NCBI GenBank assembly: GCA_036558545.1
Contig: DATBFJ010000022.1
Span: 1-61,822, forward strand
Direction: 5' to 3'
Origin: JALYGJ01 sp036558545
Lineage (GTDB): Bacteria > Chloroflexota > Limnocylindria > Limnocylindrales > CSP1-4
DNA length: 61,822 bases
Below the pieces are notes generated by a model. That model saw nothing but the letters and a program-made list of their open reading frames with translations, made no database searches and was not told the DNA's origin. The position numbers were made by a program, and so were the translations under genes. Positions 25,488 to 33,058 of the stretch are shown one piece after another; the first letter of the stretch is position 1; each line of letters begins with the position of its first letter.

Positions 25488-26000
25488 TTACGTCTTGCCC
25501 GCGGCCGCTTTGGACCGTTCTTCGCTGAGTGCGCCAAGTACCTGCTGAGCGTGCCCTTCGGGCGTCACTTTTGGCCAGGCGCGCGCGACCTTGCCGTCCG
25601 GTCCCACGAGGAACGTCGAGCGCTGGATGCCCATGTATGGCTTGCCATAATTCTTCTTCTCGACCCACGCGCCGTAGCGCTGCGCAACCGCGTGATCCTC
25701 GTCTGCGAGCAGCACGAAATTCAGTCCGTATTTGGCCTTGAAGCGGGCCTTGCTGCCGGTGCCAAGAATGCTCACACCCCAGATTTCGGCGTCGCGATCG
25801 CCAAAATCGGTGATCGAGTCGCGGAACTCGCAGGCCTCCGTCGTGCAGCCTGAGGTGTCGTCCTTTGGGTAGAAATAAACGACGGTCCACTGGCCGCGGC
25901 GATCCGTGAGATGGCGCTCCCTGCCGGTGTCGTCGAAGAGCGTGAAGTCGGGAGCAGTATCGCCCTCGGTCGGCATTGCGGTGGCGATCGAATCGGTCAT
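25488..26000 (-). CDS. Peroxiredoxin, BCP/AhpC-TSA type (thioredoxin-dependent)
   Basis: 170 residues. Reduces H2O2 and organic peroxides in the cytoplasm with thioredoxin as donor. The active-site region FYPKDDTSGCTTEACEFRD has the peroxidatic Cys and, five residues later, the second Cys typical of alpha-helix-2 two-Cys BCP proteins. Other signatures are APDFTLFDDTGR, WGVSILGTGS and GIQRSTFLVGPDGKV. ATG at 26000 is preferred to the GTG at 26006 because TAGGCT lies exactly 6 nt before the ATG, fitting a leaderless transcript. It is divergent from the LLM oxidoreductase gene with only 26 bp between the start codons. Confidence 0.93.
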   Translation of the reverse strand: MTDSIATAMPTEGDTAPDFTLFDDTGRERHLTDRRGQWTVVYFYPKDDTSGCTTEACEFRDSITDFGDRDAEIWGVSILGTGSKARFKAKYGLNFVLLADEDHAVAQRYGAWVEKKNYGKPYMGIQRSTFLVGPDGKVARAWPKVTPEGHAQQVLGALSEERSKAAAGKT

Positions 26001-26006
26001 GTGCAC

Positions 26007-26020
26007 AGCCTAACTACCAT
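26007..26020. promoter_or_regulatory. Divergent leaderless promoters between peroxiredoxin and LLM genes
   Basis: Minus strand: TAGGCT (26012-26007), 6 nt, ATG at 26000. Plus strand: TACCAT (26015-26020), 6 nt, GTG at 26027. Both boxes fit TANNNT and both starts would lie at about +1. The two -10 boxes are 2 bp apart, so the polymerases would compete for binding. Confidence 0.6.
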
Positions 26021-26026
26021 CTTCGG

Positions 26027-27049
26027 GTGAAGCACATCGGGTTCCTTTCATTCGGCCATTGGTCGGATTCGTTCTACTCGCAGGTTCGCAGCGGATCTGA
26101 CGCACTCACCCAATCCATCGAGCTGGCCGAGGCCGTCGAACAGCTTGGCGCGGACGGTGCCTACTTCCGCGTTCACCACTTCGCGCGCCAGCTCGCGTCG
26201 CCGTTTCCGTTGCTCGCGGCAGTTGGCGCGCGCACCAAGCGCATCGAGATCGGCACGGCGGTCATCGACATGCGTTACGAAAACCCGCTGTACATGGCCG
26301 AAGATGCAGGGGCAGCCGACCTGATTGCCGGCGGCCGGCTGCAACTGGGTATCAGCCGCGGTTCGCCGGAGCAGGTCATCGACGGCTTCAGGTACTTCGG
26401 CTACGACCCCGGCGAAGGTGAAACAGATGCCGACATGGCCCGTCGCCACGCGCAGCTCTTCCTTGAAACGCTCAAGGGCGAAGGCTTCGCCAAGCCAAAC
26501 CCGCGGCCAATGTTTCCGAACCCGCCCGGATTGCTGCGACTCGAGCCTTATTCAGAAGGTTTGCGCGAGCGGATCTGGTGGGGCGCTGCGACCGACGCAA
26601 CGGCGGTTTGGGCCGCTGAGCTGGGCATGAACCTGCAGAGCTCAACGCTCAAGTTCGACGAGACCGGCGAGCCACTCCATGTCCAGCAACGCAAGCAGAT
26701 CGAGGCATATCGCGAGGCCTGGAAAAAGGCAGGCCACGAGCGCGAGCCGCGTGTGTCGGTGAGCCGCAGCATTTTTGCCCTGGTGGACGACCGCGACCGC
26801 ATGTACTTCGGCCATGATCGCGACAGCCAGGATTCGATCGGGTGGCTCGACGAGAACACGCGCGCCGTCTTCGGCCGCAGCTACGCAGCGGAGCCGGACG
26901 TGCTGGTCAAGGAGCTCGCCGAGGACGAGGCCATCGCGGCCGCGGACACACTGTTGCTGACCGTCCCGAACCAGCTGGGTGTCGACTACAACGCCCACGC
27001 AGTCGAGAGCATCCTCAAGTACGTCGCCCCAGATCTGGGCTGGCGCTAA
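26027..27049 (+). CDS. LLM-class flavin-dependent oxidoreductase (luciferase-like)
   Basis: 340 residues. Luciferase-like monooxygenase fold: VKHIGFLSFGHWSDSFYSQV at the start, then ELAEAVEQLGADGAYFRVHH, FPLLAAVGARTKRIEIGTAV, NPLYMAEDAGAADLIAGGRL and QLGISRGSPEQVIDGFRYFG. The C-terminal part has ADTLLLTVPNQLGVDYNAHA. It belongs to the FMN-type branch rather than the F420 type seen at 9266, judged by the RVHHF region. Substrate unknown. The GTG start at 26027 is chosen because a TACCAT box lies 6 nt upstream and the protein motif begins there. It ends 19 bp from the convergent serine hydrolase gene. Confidence 0.9.
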   Translation: MKHIGFLSFGHWSDSFYSQVRSGSDALTQSIELAEAVEQLGADGAYFRVHHFARQLASPFPLLAAVGARTKRIEIGTAVIDMRYENPLYMAEDAGAADLIAGGRLQLGISRGSPEQVIDGFRYFGYDPGEGETDADMARRHAQLFLETLKGEGFAKPNPRPMFPNPPGLLRLEPYSEGLRERIWWGAATDATAVWAAELGMNLQSSTLKFDETGEPLHVQQRKQIEAYREAWKKAGHEREPRVSVSRSIFALVDDRDRMYFGHDRDSQDSIGWLDENTRAVFGRSYAAEPDVLVKELAEDEAIAAADTLLLTVPNQLGVDYNAHAVESILKYVAPDLGWR

Positions 27050-27068
27050 CGCTTGCCAGAAGCGTGAC

Positions 27069-28295
27069 CTAGGTGCTCAGCTCCTTCGCGAGCTGCTGGG
27101 CGATTGGGATTACAAGCGACACGGGGTCGCCGGCCATATTCGTGAGCACGGAAATGGAAATGCCTTCGCTGGGAAGCACGACAAGCTCGCTCGAGTACCC
27201 GAAGTCATCCCAGCCGCCGTTGCCGACCGCATAGACCGGAAACTGATCGGCCAGCGTGGTCTGATCGAAAACGCCCATGCCGTACGGTGCATTGGGAAGA
27301 CCGGGCTTGAACTGCGTCATCTGTTCGATCGATCTTGGCGAGATCAAGCGTCCGCCGAACAGCTCGTAGCCGAACAGGGCGAGAGTGCCGGAATCGCTCG
27401 CCATGCAACCAGATCCGTTGCCCCCGCTTGCAGCGGCCGCGGAGGGGAGATAACCGCCCCCCGAAGCGTTCGGACCGTCCGCAAGAGCCCCCACATAGGG
27501 CAGCGCGAGTGGGCCTTGTGGGCGCTCCGCAGGTTGGTAGACCAACGACGCGAATCGTGGATCGGCCATGACGCCTTTTCGCAGTGCTTGGGCCACGGTC
27601 GTTCCGGTGGTCGCCTCGATCACAAGTCCAAGGAGCATGTAGTTGGAGTCCTCGTACACGAAATGGTCGCCAGGTTTCGTTCGATTGGAGGGGACCGTGG
27701 CGAGGACCTCTTCGGGAGTCCAGACACGCAGGGGATTGGAGGTGGATTCAGTGGGGTCAAGCCCGGGGTCCGGAATGCCGCTCTCCATCGAAAGCAGGTT
27801 CTGGATCGTCGCGCCATTAGTGTTGAAGGTGAAGTTGGCGGGAAGGTGATCGGACACCTGATCCGTAAGGTTGAAACTTCCCTGCTCGGCAAGCCTCATG
27901 ATTTCCGTCGCAATCACGGTCTTCGTGATGCTGGCGATACCGAACTGGGAACTGGCCTGGATAGGTTGCGTGCCGTCGGCCGTGCCGGCCACGCCGGTCC
28001 AGGTACCGCGGCCCTCCTGGATGACAGTTGCTGACACGCCAGGGAGCCGCTCCGACGCTTCGATGAGCGTCGCTTGTAAGGCTGCCTCCTCCGCACTGGG
28101 AAACGGGTTGGTAGGAGCAGGCGGAAACCCACTCAGGCTGGGCGGTGCGCCCGGCGTCGCCGTTGCAGCCGGCGGAGCAACCGGCGAGCGAGCGGTGGTA
28201 GAGGATGCTGCCGTTTCATTGGAGCCCGTTGGTGAAGCGGAGCAGCCTAAGGCAAGCATGCACAGAACGGTCATGCAACCGCGGGACCACTTCAT
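27069..28295 (-). CDS. Lipoprotein serine hydrolase (class C beta-lactamase / DD-peptidase fold)
   Basis: 408 residues. The signal peptide ends in a lipobox (CMLALGCSAS), and the mature protein starts with a long Ser/Thr/Pro/Ala linker, so it is tethered outside the membrane. The catalytic Ser-x-x-Lys is in GIASITKTVIATEIMRLA. The Tyr-x-Asn-like motif is in VYEDSNYMLLGLVIEATTG. The third motif is probably within VYAVGNGGWDDFGYSSELVV. Two Cys in the first part could be lost with the signal peptide. It overlaps the upstream WD40-type gene by 4 nt (28292-28295), so it forms an ECF sigma / exported WD40 / serine hydrolase operon. The true substrate (beta-lactam, D-amino peptide or ester) is unknown. 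Confidence 0.88.
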   Translation of the reverse strand: MKWSRGCMTVLCMLALGCSASPTGSNETAASSTTARSPVAPPAATATPGAPPSLSGFPPAPTNPFPSAEEAALQATLIEASERLPGVSATVIQEGRGTWTGVAGTADGTQPIQASSQFGIASITKTVIATEIMRLAEQGSFNLTDQVSDHLPANFTFNTNGATIQNLLSMESGIPDPGLDPTESTSNPLRVWTPEEVLATVPSNRTKPGDHFVYEDSNYMLLGLVIEATTGTTVAQALRKGVMADPRFASLVYQPAERPQGPLALPYVGALADGPNASGGGYLPSAAAASGGNGSGCMASDSGTLALFGYELFGGRLISPRSIEQMTQFKPGLPNAPYGMGVFDQTTLADQFPVYAVGNGGWDDFGYSSELVVLPSEGISISVLTNMAGDPVSLVIPIAQQLAKELST

Positions 28296-29662
28296 GGTGT
28301 GACCGGGGCGCGTTGCCAGGTCTGGATCAGGTCCGCGCCCGGGCCGCCGCCGGGAGACACATCAGGGCTTTGGACGAGCACTGTTGGCACCGAACCGGGA
28401 GCAAGGGGCACGGCGATGAGGCTGTCGTCGATATCGGGCGACCACGCGTTGTACAGCAGGTTGCTGCTGTCAGGCGACCAGGTCACGAAGAAGGGCCACA
28501 TGTACTCCGTCCCGGAGCTCGTCTGGCGGGATTCGGGCATGACGGTCTCGGTGATCCGAGCAGCCAACCAGTCATCGTTCGGCGCCGTCAACACCACGAC
28601 GTCATGCTGCTCGCGACACGGAGCGGCCGGATCGTCTGGACGGGTCGAGCAGAGCCGCTGATACACGAGTTTGTGACCATCCGGGGACCAGACCGGCCCG
28701 ATCCCGTGATTGGCGTGAAAGCCCGCGACGAGCGTTCGCGCGGTGCTGCCGAGGGGGTCGACGACGACAAGATCGGCGACGTCCTGCCCCGCAGCCGGGC
28801 GCTCCCACGCGATCAGTCGGCCGTCGGGTGACCAGCTGACGTGTTGTGCTCCGGTCGTTTCCGGGACGGCGTGAGGCGCACGATCGACCGTGTGGACAAT
28901 GCGGATCTCGCTGCCGGATGCCACCGCGAGGGCCATGCTGTCGGGCGACCAGTCGATGTCCTGTACTTGGCCCTCAACATCCCTATAGCCACCACTCGGG
29001 ACGAACAGGAGACGCACGCTGGTGGGCGAGGTGCCCTGCGCTGAATCGTCTGCCTCAGCCGCGGAGAGCGCGAAGGCGAGCCACTTTCCGTCCGGAGACC
29101 ATAGTGGACAAGGCGCCATCAATCCCGGCCCGACGGGAAATTCCTTGAGCCTGGCGGTGTCGCGACCGGCCTCGATCGTGTCGATATCGACCACCGCCTC
29201 GGCCGGACCGCCGCCGTCCGCCGGCTTGAGCCGTCCGTACGCGAGCTGTGTTCCATCGGGCGAAAAGGCAGGACAGGCGTTACCCAGCGATGTGCCACTC
29301 ACGTCGACGCGCAGCTCCGCCGGCGTGCCAGGTTTGACGAAGTAGATCGCACCCTCGGCGTTGGTGAAGGCGATCCAACCGTTGGTGGGTCCCGGACCTG
29401 GCTTGACGATAGGCCTGCTTGCGATGACGGCCAAAGATCCGAGAAGGGCCAGCGTGACCAGTGTGGCCGCGAGCAGCATCAACTTGGTGGATCGACTCGT
29501 CGGCCCCGATTTCTCGGACTCGGCTGGGCGAAGGCGTCGCCAGAAGGAACGTTCCTGAGGCGCTGTCACCGCGCGTTCGACCGATCGCTGCAGGAGGCTC
29601 GCAGGTGCCTGCCCGGGTGCATCGGCGTGCAACCAATCAGAGACTCTGTCTTCAATGTTCAT
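28292..29662 (-). CDS. WD40/TolB-like membrane protein, probable anti-sigma factor
   Basis: 456 residues. The ATG at 29662 overlaps the stop of the ECF sigma gene by 4 nt. Residues 1-60 are cytoplasmic and charged (MNIEDRVSDWLHADAPGQAP, then ERSFWRRLRPAESEKSG), the right size for sigma binding. A membrane helix covers about 61-81. Outside lies a TolB/WD40-type beta-propeller with six SPDG/SPDS strand motifs: FSPDGTQLAYG, WSPDGKWLAFA, WSPDSMALAVA, WSPDGRLIAWE, WSPDGHKLVYQ and WSPDSSNLLYN. The reading frame extends upstream over the sigma gene, but that part is not this protein. The sigma-regulating role is inferred from gene order and topology. It also overlaps the downstream hydrolase by 4 nt. 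Confidence 0.82.
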   Translation of the reverse strand: MNIEDRVSDWLHADAPGQAPASLLQRSVERAVTAPQERSFWRRLRPAESEKSGPTSRSTKLMLLAATLVTLALLGSLAVIASRPIVKPGPGPTNGWIAFTNAEGAIYFVKPGTPAELRVDVSGTSLGNACPAFSPDGTQLAYGRLKPADGGGPAEAVVDIDTIEAGRDTARLKEFPVGPGLMAPCPLWSPDGKWLAFALSAAEADDSAQGTSPTSVRLLFVPSGGYRDVEGQVQDIDWSPDSMALAVASGSEIRIVHTVDRAPHAVPETTGAQHVSWSPDGRLIAWERPAAGQDVADLVVVDPLGSTARTLVAGFHANHGIGPVWSPDGHKLVYQRLCSTRPDDPAAPCREQHDVVVLTAPNDDWLAARITETVMPESRQTSSGTEYMWPFFVTWSPDSSNLLYNAWSPDIDDSLIAVPLAPGSVPTVLVQSPDVSPGGGPGADLIQTWQRAPVTP

Positions 29663-30204
29663 GGTTGCAAACCTTCCGCGAGCGCCAAGCCATCCCGCTC
29701 CAAAGCCGTCTTCAGGGTTGCTAACGCGTAGTGATGACGCGATTTCACGGTGCCGAGCGGGATGCCGAGCGTCGTTGCAACCTGGCCGAGCGGCATGTCG
29801 GCGTAGTGATGAAGCACGACGACCGCGCGCTGTTCGATTGATAGCCGGACGAATGCGCGCTCGAGGGCCTCGCGCTCGACTATGACCTGACTGTTGTCTG
29901 CCACGGACGGCTCGGAATAGAGGTTCTGAAGGGTCGTCACGAACCTGCGCCGCCGATTCGATTCGTCGACCGCAGCGCGGTACAGGATGCGGTTGAGCCA
30001 GCCATCGAAGCTGCCGTTGTCGCGCAGCTTGGGAAGCTGTCGCCAGCATCTGATCAGCGCTTCCTGGACTGCATCTTCGGCGAGTTGCTGGTCGCGCAGG
30101 ATTAGTCGCGCGATCCTGAACAAGCCATCGATCCTCGAGGCAGCGAGCTCAGCGAACGCGCCTCGGTCCCCTGCCTTCGCCCTGTCGACCAGATCGACGT
30201 CCAT
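29659..30204 (-). CDS. ECF RNA polymerase sigma factor
   Basis: 181 residues. Region 2: VDRAKAGDRGAFAELAASRI, LFRIARLILRDQQLAEDAVQ, EALIRCWRQLPKLRDNGSFD, GWLNRILYRAAVDESNRRRR. Region 4: LSIEQRAVVVLHHYADMPLG and the helix-turn-helix VATTLGIPLGTVKSRHHYAL. It heads a three-gene operon with 4-nt overlaps to the WD40-type protein and then the serine hydrolase. The upstream TTGAAC-N15-GTCGG motif (30254-30279) is the same as that before the ECF gene at 15582, suggesting autoregulation or cross-regulation between the two sigma factors. Confidence 0.94.
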   Translation of the reverse strand: MDVDLVDRAKAGDRGAFAELAASRIDGLFRIARLILRDQQLAEDAVQEALIRCWRQLPKLRDNGSFDGWLNRILYRAAVDESNRRRRFVTTLQNLYSEPSVADNSQVIVEREALERAFVRLSIEQRAVVVLHHYADMPLGQVATTLGIPLGTVKSRHHYALATLKTALERDGLALAEGLQP

Positions 30205-30253
30205 TCGACCCTACCCTGGCGGCCGGCCCTTTGGCGGCTTATGCAGGTTACGA

Positions 30254-30279
30254 CCGACTTGGGAGGCCGAAAGGTTCAA
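30254..30279 (-). promoter_or_regulatory. Putative ECF-type autoregulatory promoter, TTGAAC-N15-GTCGG
   Basis: On the minus strand TTGAAC (30279-30274), 15 nt, GTCGG (30258-30254), about 49 nt before the sigma start. Box sequences and spacing are the same as at 15653-15628. The intervening 15 nt differ completely, so the match is not from a duplicated leader. Confidence 0.65.
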
Positions 30280-30308
30280 CCGGACAGATTTGTGACGTCG
30301 GCTGGTCG

Positions 30309-30416
30309 CTAGCGCGCGAAGAGGACCAGCAGTCCGAACAGAACGAGCACAACAACAAGACAAGCAAAGAACAGCCACGAGAAGTCGCGATTGATGTCAA
30401 ACCGTGGCGTCTTCAT
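30309..30416 (-). CDS. 35-residue single-pass membrane peptide at end of thiamine operon
   Basis: A short gene read by eye. ATG at 30416-30414 overlaps the ThiQ stop TGA (30415-30413) as ATGA; the TAG stop is at 30311-30309. The product has a polar start MKTPRFDINRDFSWLF, then a continuous hydrophobic helix (about 14-33: ACLVVVLVLFGLLVLF), then Ala-Arg. The overlap type matches the coupled junctions of the other genes in this operon, and the composition is what a real membrane peptide would show. It may be a small subunit or stabiliser of the ThiP/ThiQ transporter. No homology is claimed. Confidence 0.68.
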   Translation of the reverse strand: MKTPRFDINRDFSWLFFACLVVVLVLFGLLVLFAR

Positions 30417-31426
30417 AAGCGCAGGATGCTGATCCTCTTTCGATCGACTGTCACCCGGACTTCGGCACCGATTTCGGGTAGTTCGCCACCACGAACTTCG
30501 AGCTCGAGCTCGGCGCCCGAAGGGGTCAACAGTTCGACACGGACGTGGTCACCGTGAAACCGACGAGCTGCGACCCTGCCACGGATAGGGCCATTGGCCG
30601 CAATGTGCAGCGCCTCGGGCCGGAGGACAAGCGTGACCCGTCCGTATGGCTGTTCCGGTAGCGGAAAGCTTCCCCAGGGAGAGTCGGCAATCCCGTCCGC
30701 GATGTGCGCGTCTGCCACGTTGTGAAAACCCAGGAAGCGCGCTGTCCAGGCGTCAGGAGGCTGAGACCAGAGGCCGACCGGGCTGCCCATCGCAACGATC
30801 TTGCCATCGCGCATGACCGCTACGCGGTCGGCCACGGTGAACGCCTCCTCCTGGTCGTGGGTCACGTAGATGATCGGCAGCCTGAGCTCGGTGAAGAGCG
30901 AGGCAAGGTCGTCGAGGAGGCGCGCGCGCAGTGCACGGTCGAGGGCGCCAAGTGGCTCGTCGAGCATCAGCAGCTTTGGTGTGGGGGCAAGCGCGCGCGC
31001 CAGTGCGACTCGTTGCTGCTCGCCGCCCGACAGCTCGGTGGTCCGCCTGGACCCATAATCGCTCAGGCCGACGAGAGCCAGGACCTCCTCGACGCGCTTA
31101 TCGATCGAAGCGCGCGCGTCTCCACGCATTTCCAGTCCGAATGCGACGTTGTTGCGCACGTCGCGCTGTGGAAACAGCACGTAGTCCTGGAACATCAAGC
31201 CGAGGCCACGTTCGTGGACGGGAACGCTCGCCAGGTCGCGCCCGTCCAAACGGACGGTTCCCGCACTCAGTGGCTCGAGTCCGGCGATGGCGCGAAGCAG
31301 CGTCGACTTGCCGGAACCGCTGGGACCCAGCAGCGCGACGGTCTCCATGTCGCCGACTGTGAGCGATACGCCGTCGACGGCCAGGTTGTCGCCATAGGCG
31401 ACACGGACCCGGCTGAGCTCGAGCAT
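30413..31426 (-). CDS. thiQ: Thiamine ABC transporter ATP-binding protein (ThiQ-type)
   Basis: 337-residue ABC ATPase. Walker A LLGPSGSGKSTLLRAIAGL, Q-loop MFQDYVLFPQRDV, signature TELSGGEQQRVALARALA, Walker B KLLMLDEPLGALDRAL, and H-loop IYVTHDQEEAF. A C-terminal TOBE-like domain (about 240-337, VTLVLRPEALHIAA and the RVTVDRKRISIL end) is present, giving a longer protein than E. coli ThiQ. It powers uptake of thiamine or its phosphates with ThiP and ThiB. The start overlaps the ThiP stop by 1 nt (TGATG); its stop overlaps the 35-residue peptide gene. Without context it could be annotated as a spermidine/iron-type ATPase; the riboswitch and ThiB decide the substrate. Confidence 0.88.
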   Translation of the reverse strand: MLELSRVRVAYGDNLAVDGVSLTVGDMETVALLGPSGSGKSTLLRAIAGLEPLSAGTVRLDGRDLASVPVHERGLGLMFQDYVLFPQRDVRNNVAFGLEMRGDARASIDKRVEEVLALVGLSDYGSRRTTELSGGEQQRVALARALAPTPKLLMLDEPLGALDRALRARLLDDLASLFTELRLPIIYVTHDQEEAFTVADRVAVMRDGKIVAMGSPVGLWSQPPDAWTARFLGFHNVADAHIADGIADSPWGSFPLPEQPYGRVTLVLRPEALHIAANGPIRGRVAARRFHGDHVRVELLTPSGAELELEVRGGELPEIGAEVRVTVDRKRISILRL

Positions 31427-33057
31427 CAGGCGTCCGACCAGCCGCGGCCGGCCTGCAGGCGATCGAACGCAAGCACGCTCGCCCCGGTAACCAACATCAG
31501 CAACGTCGCCATGGCCATTGCCTGGCCGAAGACAAGCGCTCCAGGCTGACTGAGCAGTCGGTAGATCGCCACGGGCATGGTCGGAGCATCCGGACGGACG
31601 ATGAAGAGGGTCGCGCCGAACTCACCCAGGCTGACGGCGAAGGCAAATCCGGCACCGATCAGCACGGCGCGATTGACGATCGGCAGATCGATCTCGCGCC
31701 ACACGCGCGCGGGCGAGGCACCGAGCACGCGCGCGGCGTCGCGCAGGCGCTCATCGACCGATCGAAGGACGGGCACGGTCGCGCGCACGAGAAACGGCAG
31801 CGCCACGATCGCGTGGGCGATGGGAATGAGGATGATCGACGTGCGCAGATCGATCGGCAGGTTGCCCAACGCAACCAGAAACCCAAAGCCAATGATCACC
31901 GCGCTCGTGCCCAGCGGCAGCATCAGCAGCGCATCGAAGCCGCTCGAGATGGGCCCCTTGCCACGTGCGATGACGTACGCGGCCATCAGACCGAGCGGCG
32001 CACTGATGAATGTCGCCAAGACGGCGAAGACGAGCGAGTTCTGGATCGCCTCGATCGGCGGCACGAACAACGCAGAACGTGTTGCCGTGCTGAACAGAGC
32101 GGCGAAGTTGTCGAGGCCGTAGCCGGTCGGCCCGGCGAGCGAGCGCTCGACGAGCATGAATAACGGCAAACCCAGCAGGATGGCCATGACCCCGAGGTTG
32201 GCCACAACTGTCGCTCGCTCGCCGCGCGTCCGCGGATGTCGAGCCACCGCGGCGTGCGTCAACTGGCGTTGCTGGACTGCGTTGCGTTGCTGATAGCGCG
32301 AGTAAAGGAAGAGCAGCACCGCCAGAGCCGTCATCTGGAGCAACGACAGGACCGCCGCGGTCCGCAGGTTGAGCAGCTCGGCGGTCTGCCGATAGATCTC
32401 CACCTCGAGCGTCGAGAACTGAACGCCGCCCAGCAGGAGGATGACGCCAAAGCTGGTGAACGTGAACAGAAACACGATCGACGCGGCAGACGCGATTGCG
32501 GGCAGGAGCAGCGGCAGCGTCACCTGGCGGAATGCCTGCCAACGCGACGCGCCCAAAACCCGGGCCGCGTCCTCGAGCCTTGGGTCGATCTGCGACCACA
32601 CGCCGCCCACGACGCGCAGCACGACCGCGTAGTTGTAGAAGACGTGTGCCGCGACGATGGCGAAGATCGAGTGGTCGAGGCGGATGCCCAGCGGACTTCT
32701 CGATCCCAGCAATGCCAGGAAAGCAGCGGCGACGACCACCGTAGGCAGCACGAATGGGACGATCGACAGGGCACTGATCAGGCGCCGCCCGGGAAAGTCG
32801 TAACGCGCAAAGACGTACGCACCGGGCAGCGCAATCAGCACTGTCAACGCGGTCGACAAGACCGCCTGCCAAAGCGTGAACCAGGCAACCTCGAGCACGA
32901 ACGGCTGCGCCAGGACGTCCAGCGCGGCGCGCAGGTCGAGATCGCCCCCAGGGGCCAGGCCGAGAGCCAGGATCGAAACGACCGGAAAGACGAAGAAGAC
33001 GCCAAGGAACGCGAGTGGCAGCGCCGCCAGCAGCGGCGTTGCCAGGCGACTGGTCAC
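31426..33057 (-). CDS. thiP: Thiamine ABC transporter permease (ThiP-type, two fused permease domains)
   Basis: 543-residue membrane protein with about twelve helices in two homologous halves, each ending in an EAA loop that contacts the ATPase: LEDAARVLGASRWQAFRQVT in the first half and LRDAARVLGASPARVWREID in the second. Duplicated permease domains of this size are usual for ThiP and Fe(III) (FbpB/SfuB) transporters. Gene order riboswitch-TPK-ThiB-ThiP-ThiQ points to thiamine. The GTG start at 33057 lies 1 nt after the ThiB stop. Confidence 0.9.
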   Translation of the reverse strand: MTSRLATPLLAALPLAFLGVFFVFPVVSILALGLAPGGDLDLRAALDVLAQPFVLEVAWFTLWQAVLSTALTVLIALPGAYVFARYDFPGRRLISALSIVPFVLPTVVVAAAFLALLGSRSPLGIRLDHSIFAIVAAHVFYNYAVVLRVVGGVWSQIDPRLEDAARVLGASRWQAFRQVTLPLLLPAIASAASIVFLFTFTSFGVILLLGGVQFSTLEVEIYRQTAELLNLRTAAVLSLLQMTALAVLLFLYSRYQQRNAVQQRQLTHAAVARHPRTRGERATVVANLGVMAILLGLPLFMLVERSLAGPTGYGLDNFAALFSTATRSALFVPPIEAIQNSLVFAVLATFISAPLGLMAAYVIARGKGPISSGFDALLMLPLGTSAVIIGFGFLVALGNLPIDLRTSIILIPIAHAIVALPFLVRATVPVLRSVDERLRDAARVLGASPARVWREIDLPIVNRAVLIGAGFAFAVSLGEFGATLFIVRPDAPTMPVAIYRLLSQPGALVFGQAMAMATLLMLVTGASVLAFDRLQAGRGWSDA

Positions 33058-33058
33058 G

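Noticed and set aside
27049..27065. ACGCTT-gccag-AAGCGT hairpin between the LLM and serine hydrolase genes as a terminator
   Set aside because: The stem is only 6 bp with no T run on either strand.
31751..32872. 373-codon minus-strand frame inside thiP
   Set aside because: It is out of frame with the well-supported two-domain permease and its translation is Arg/Ala/Gly-rich with no membrane helices.
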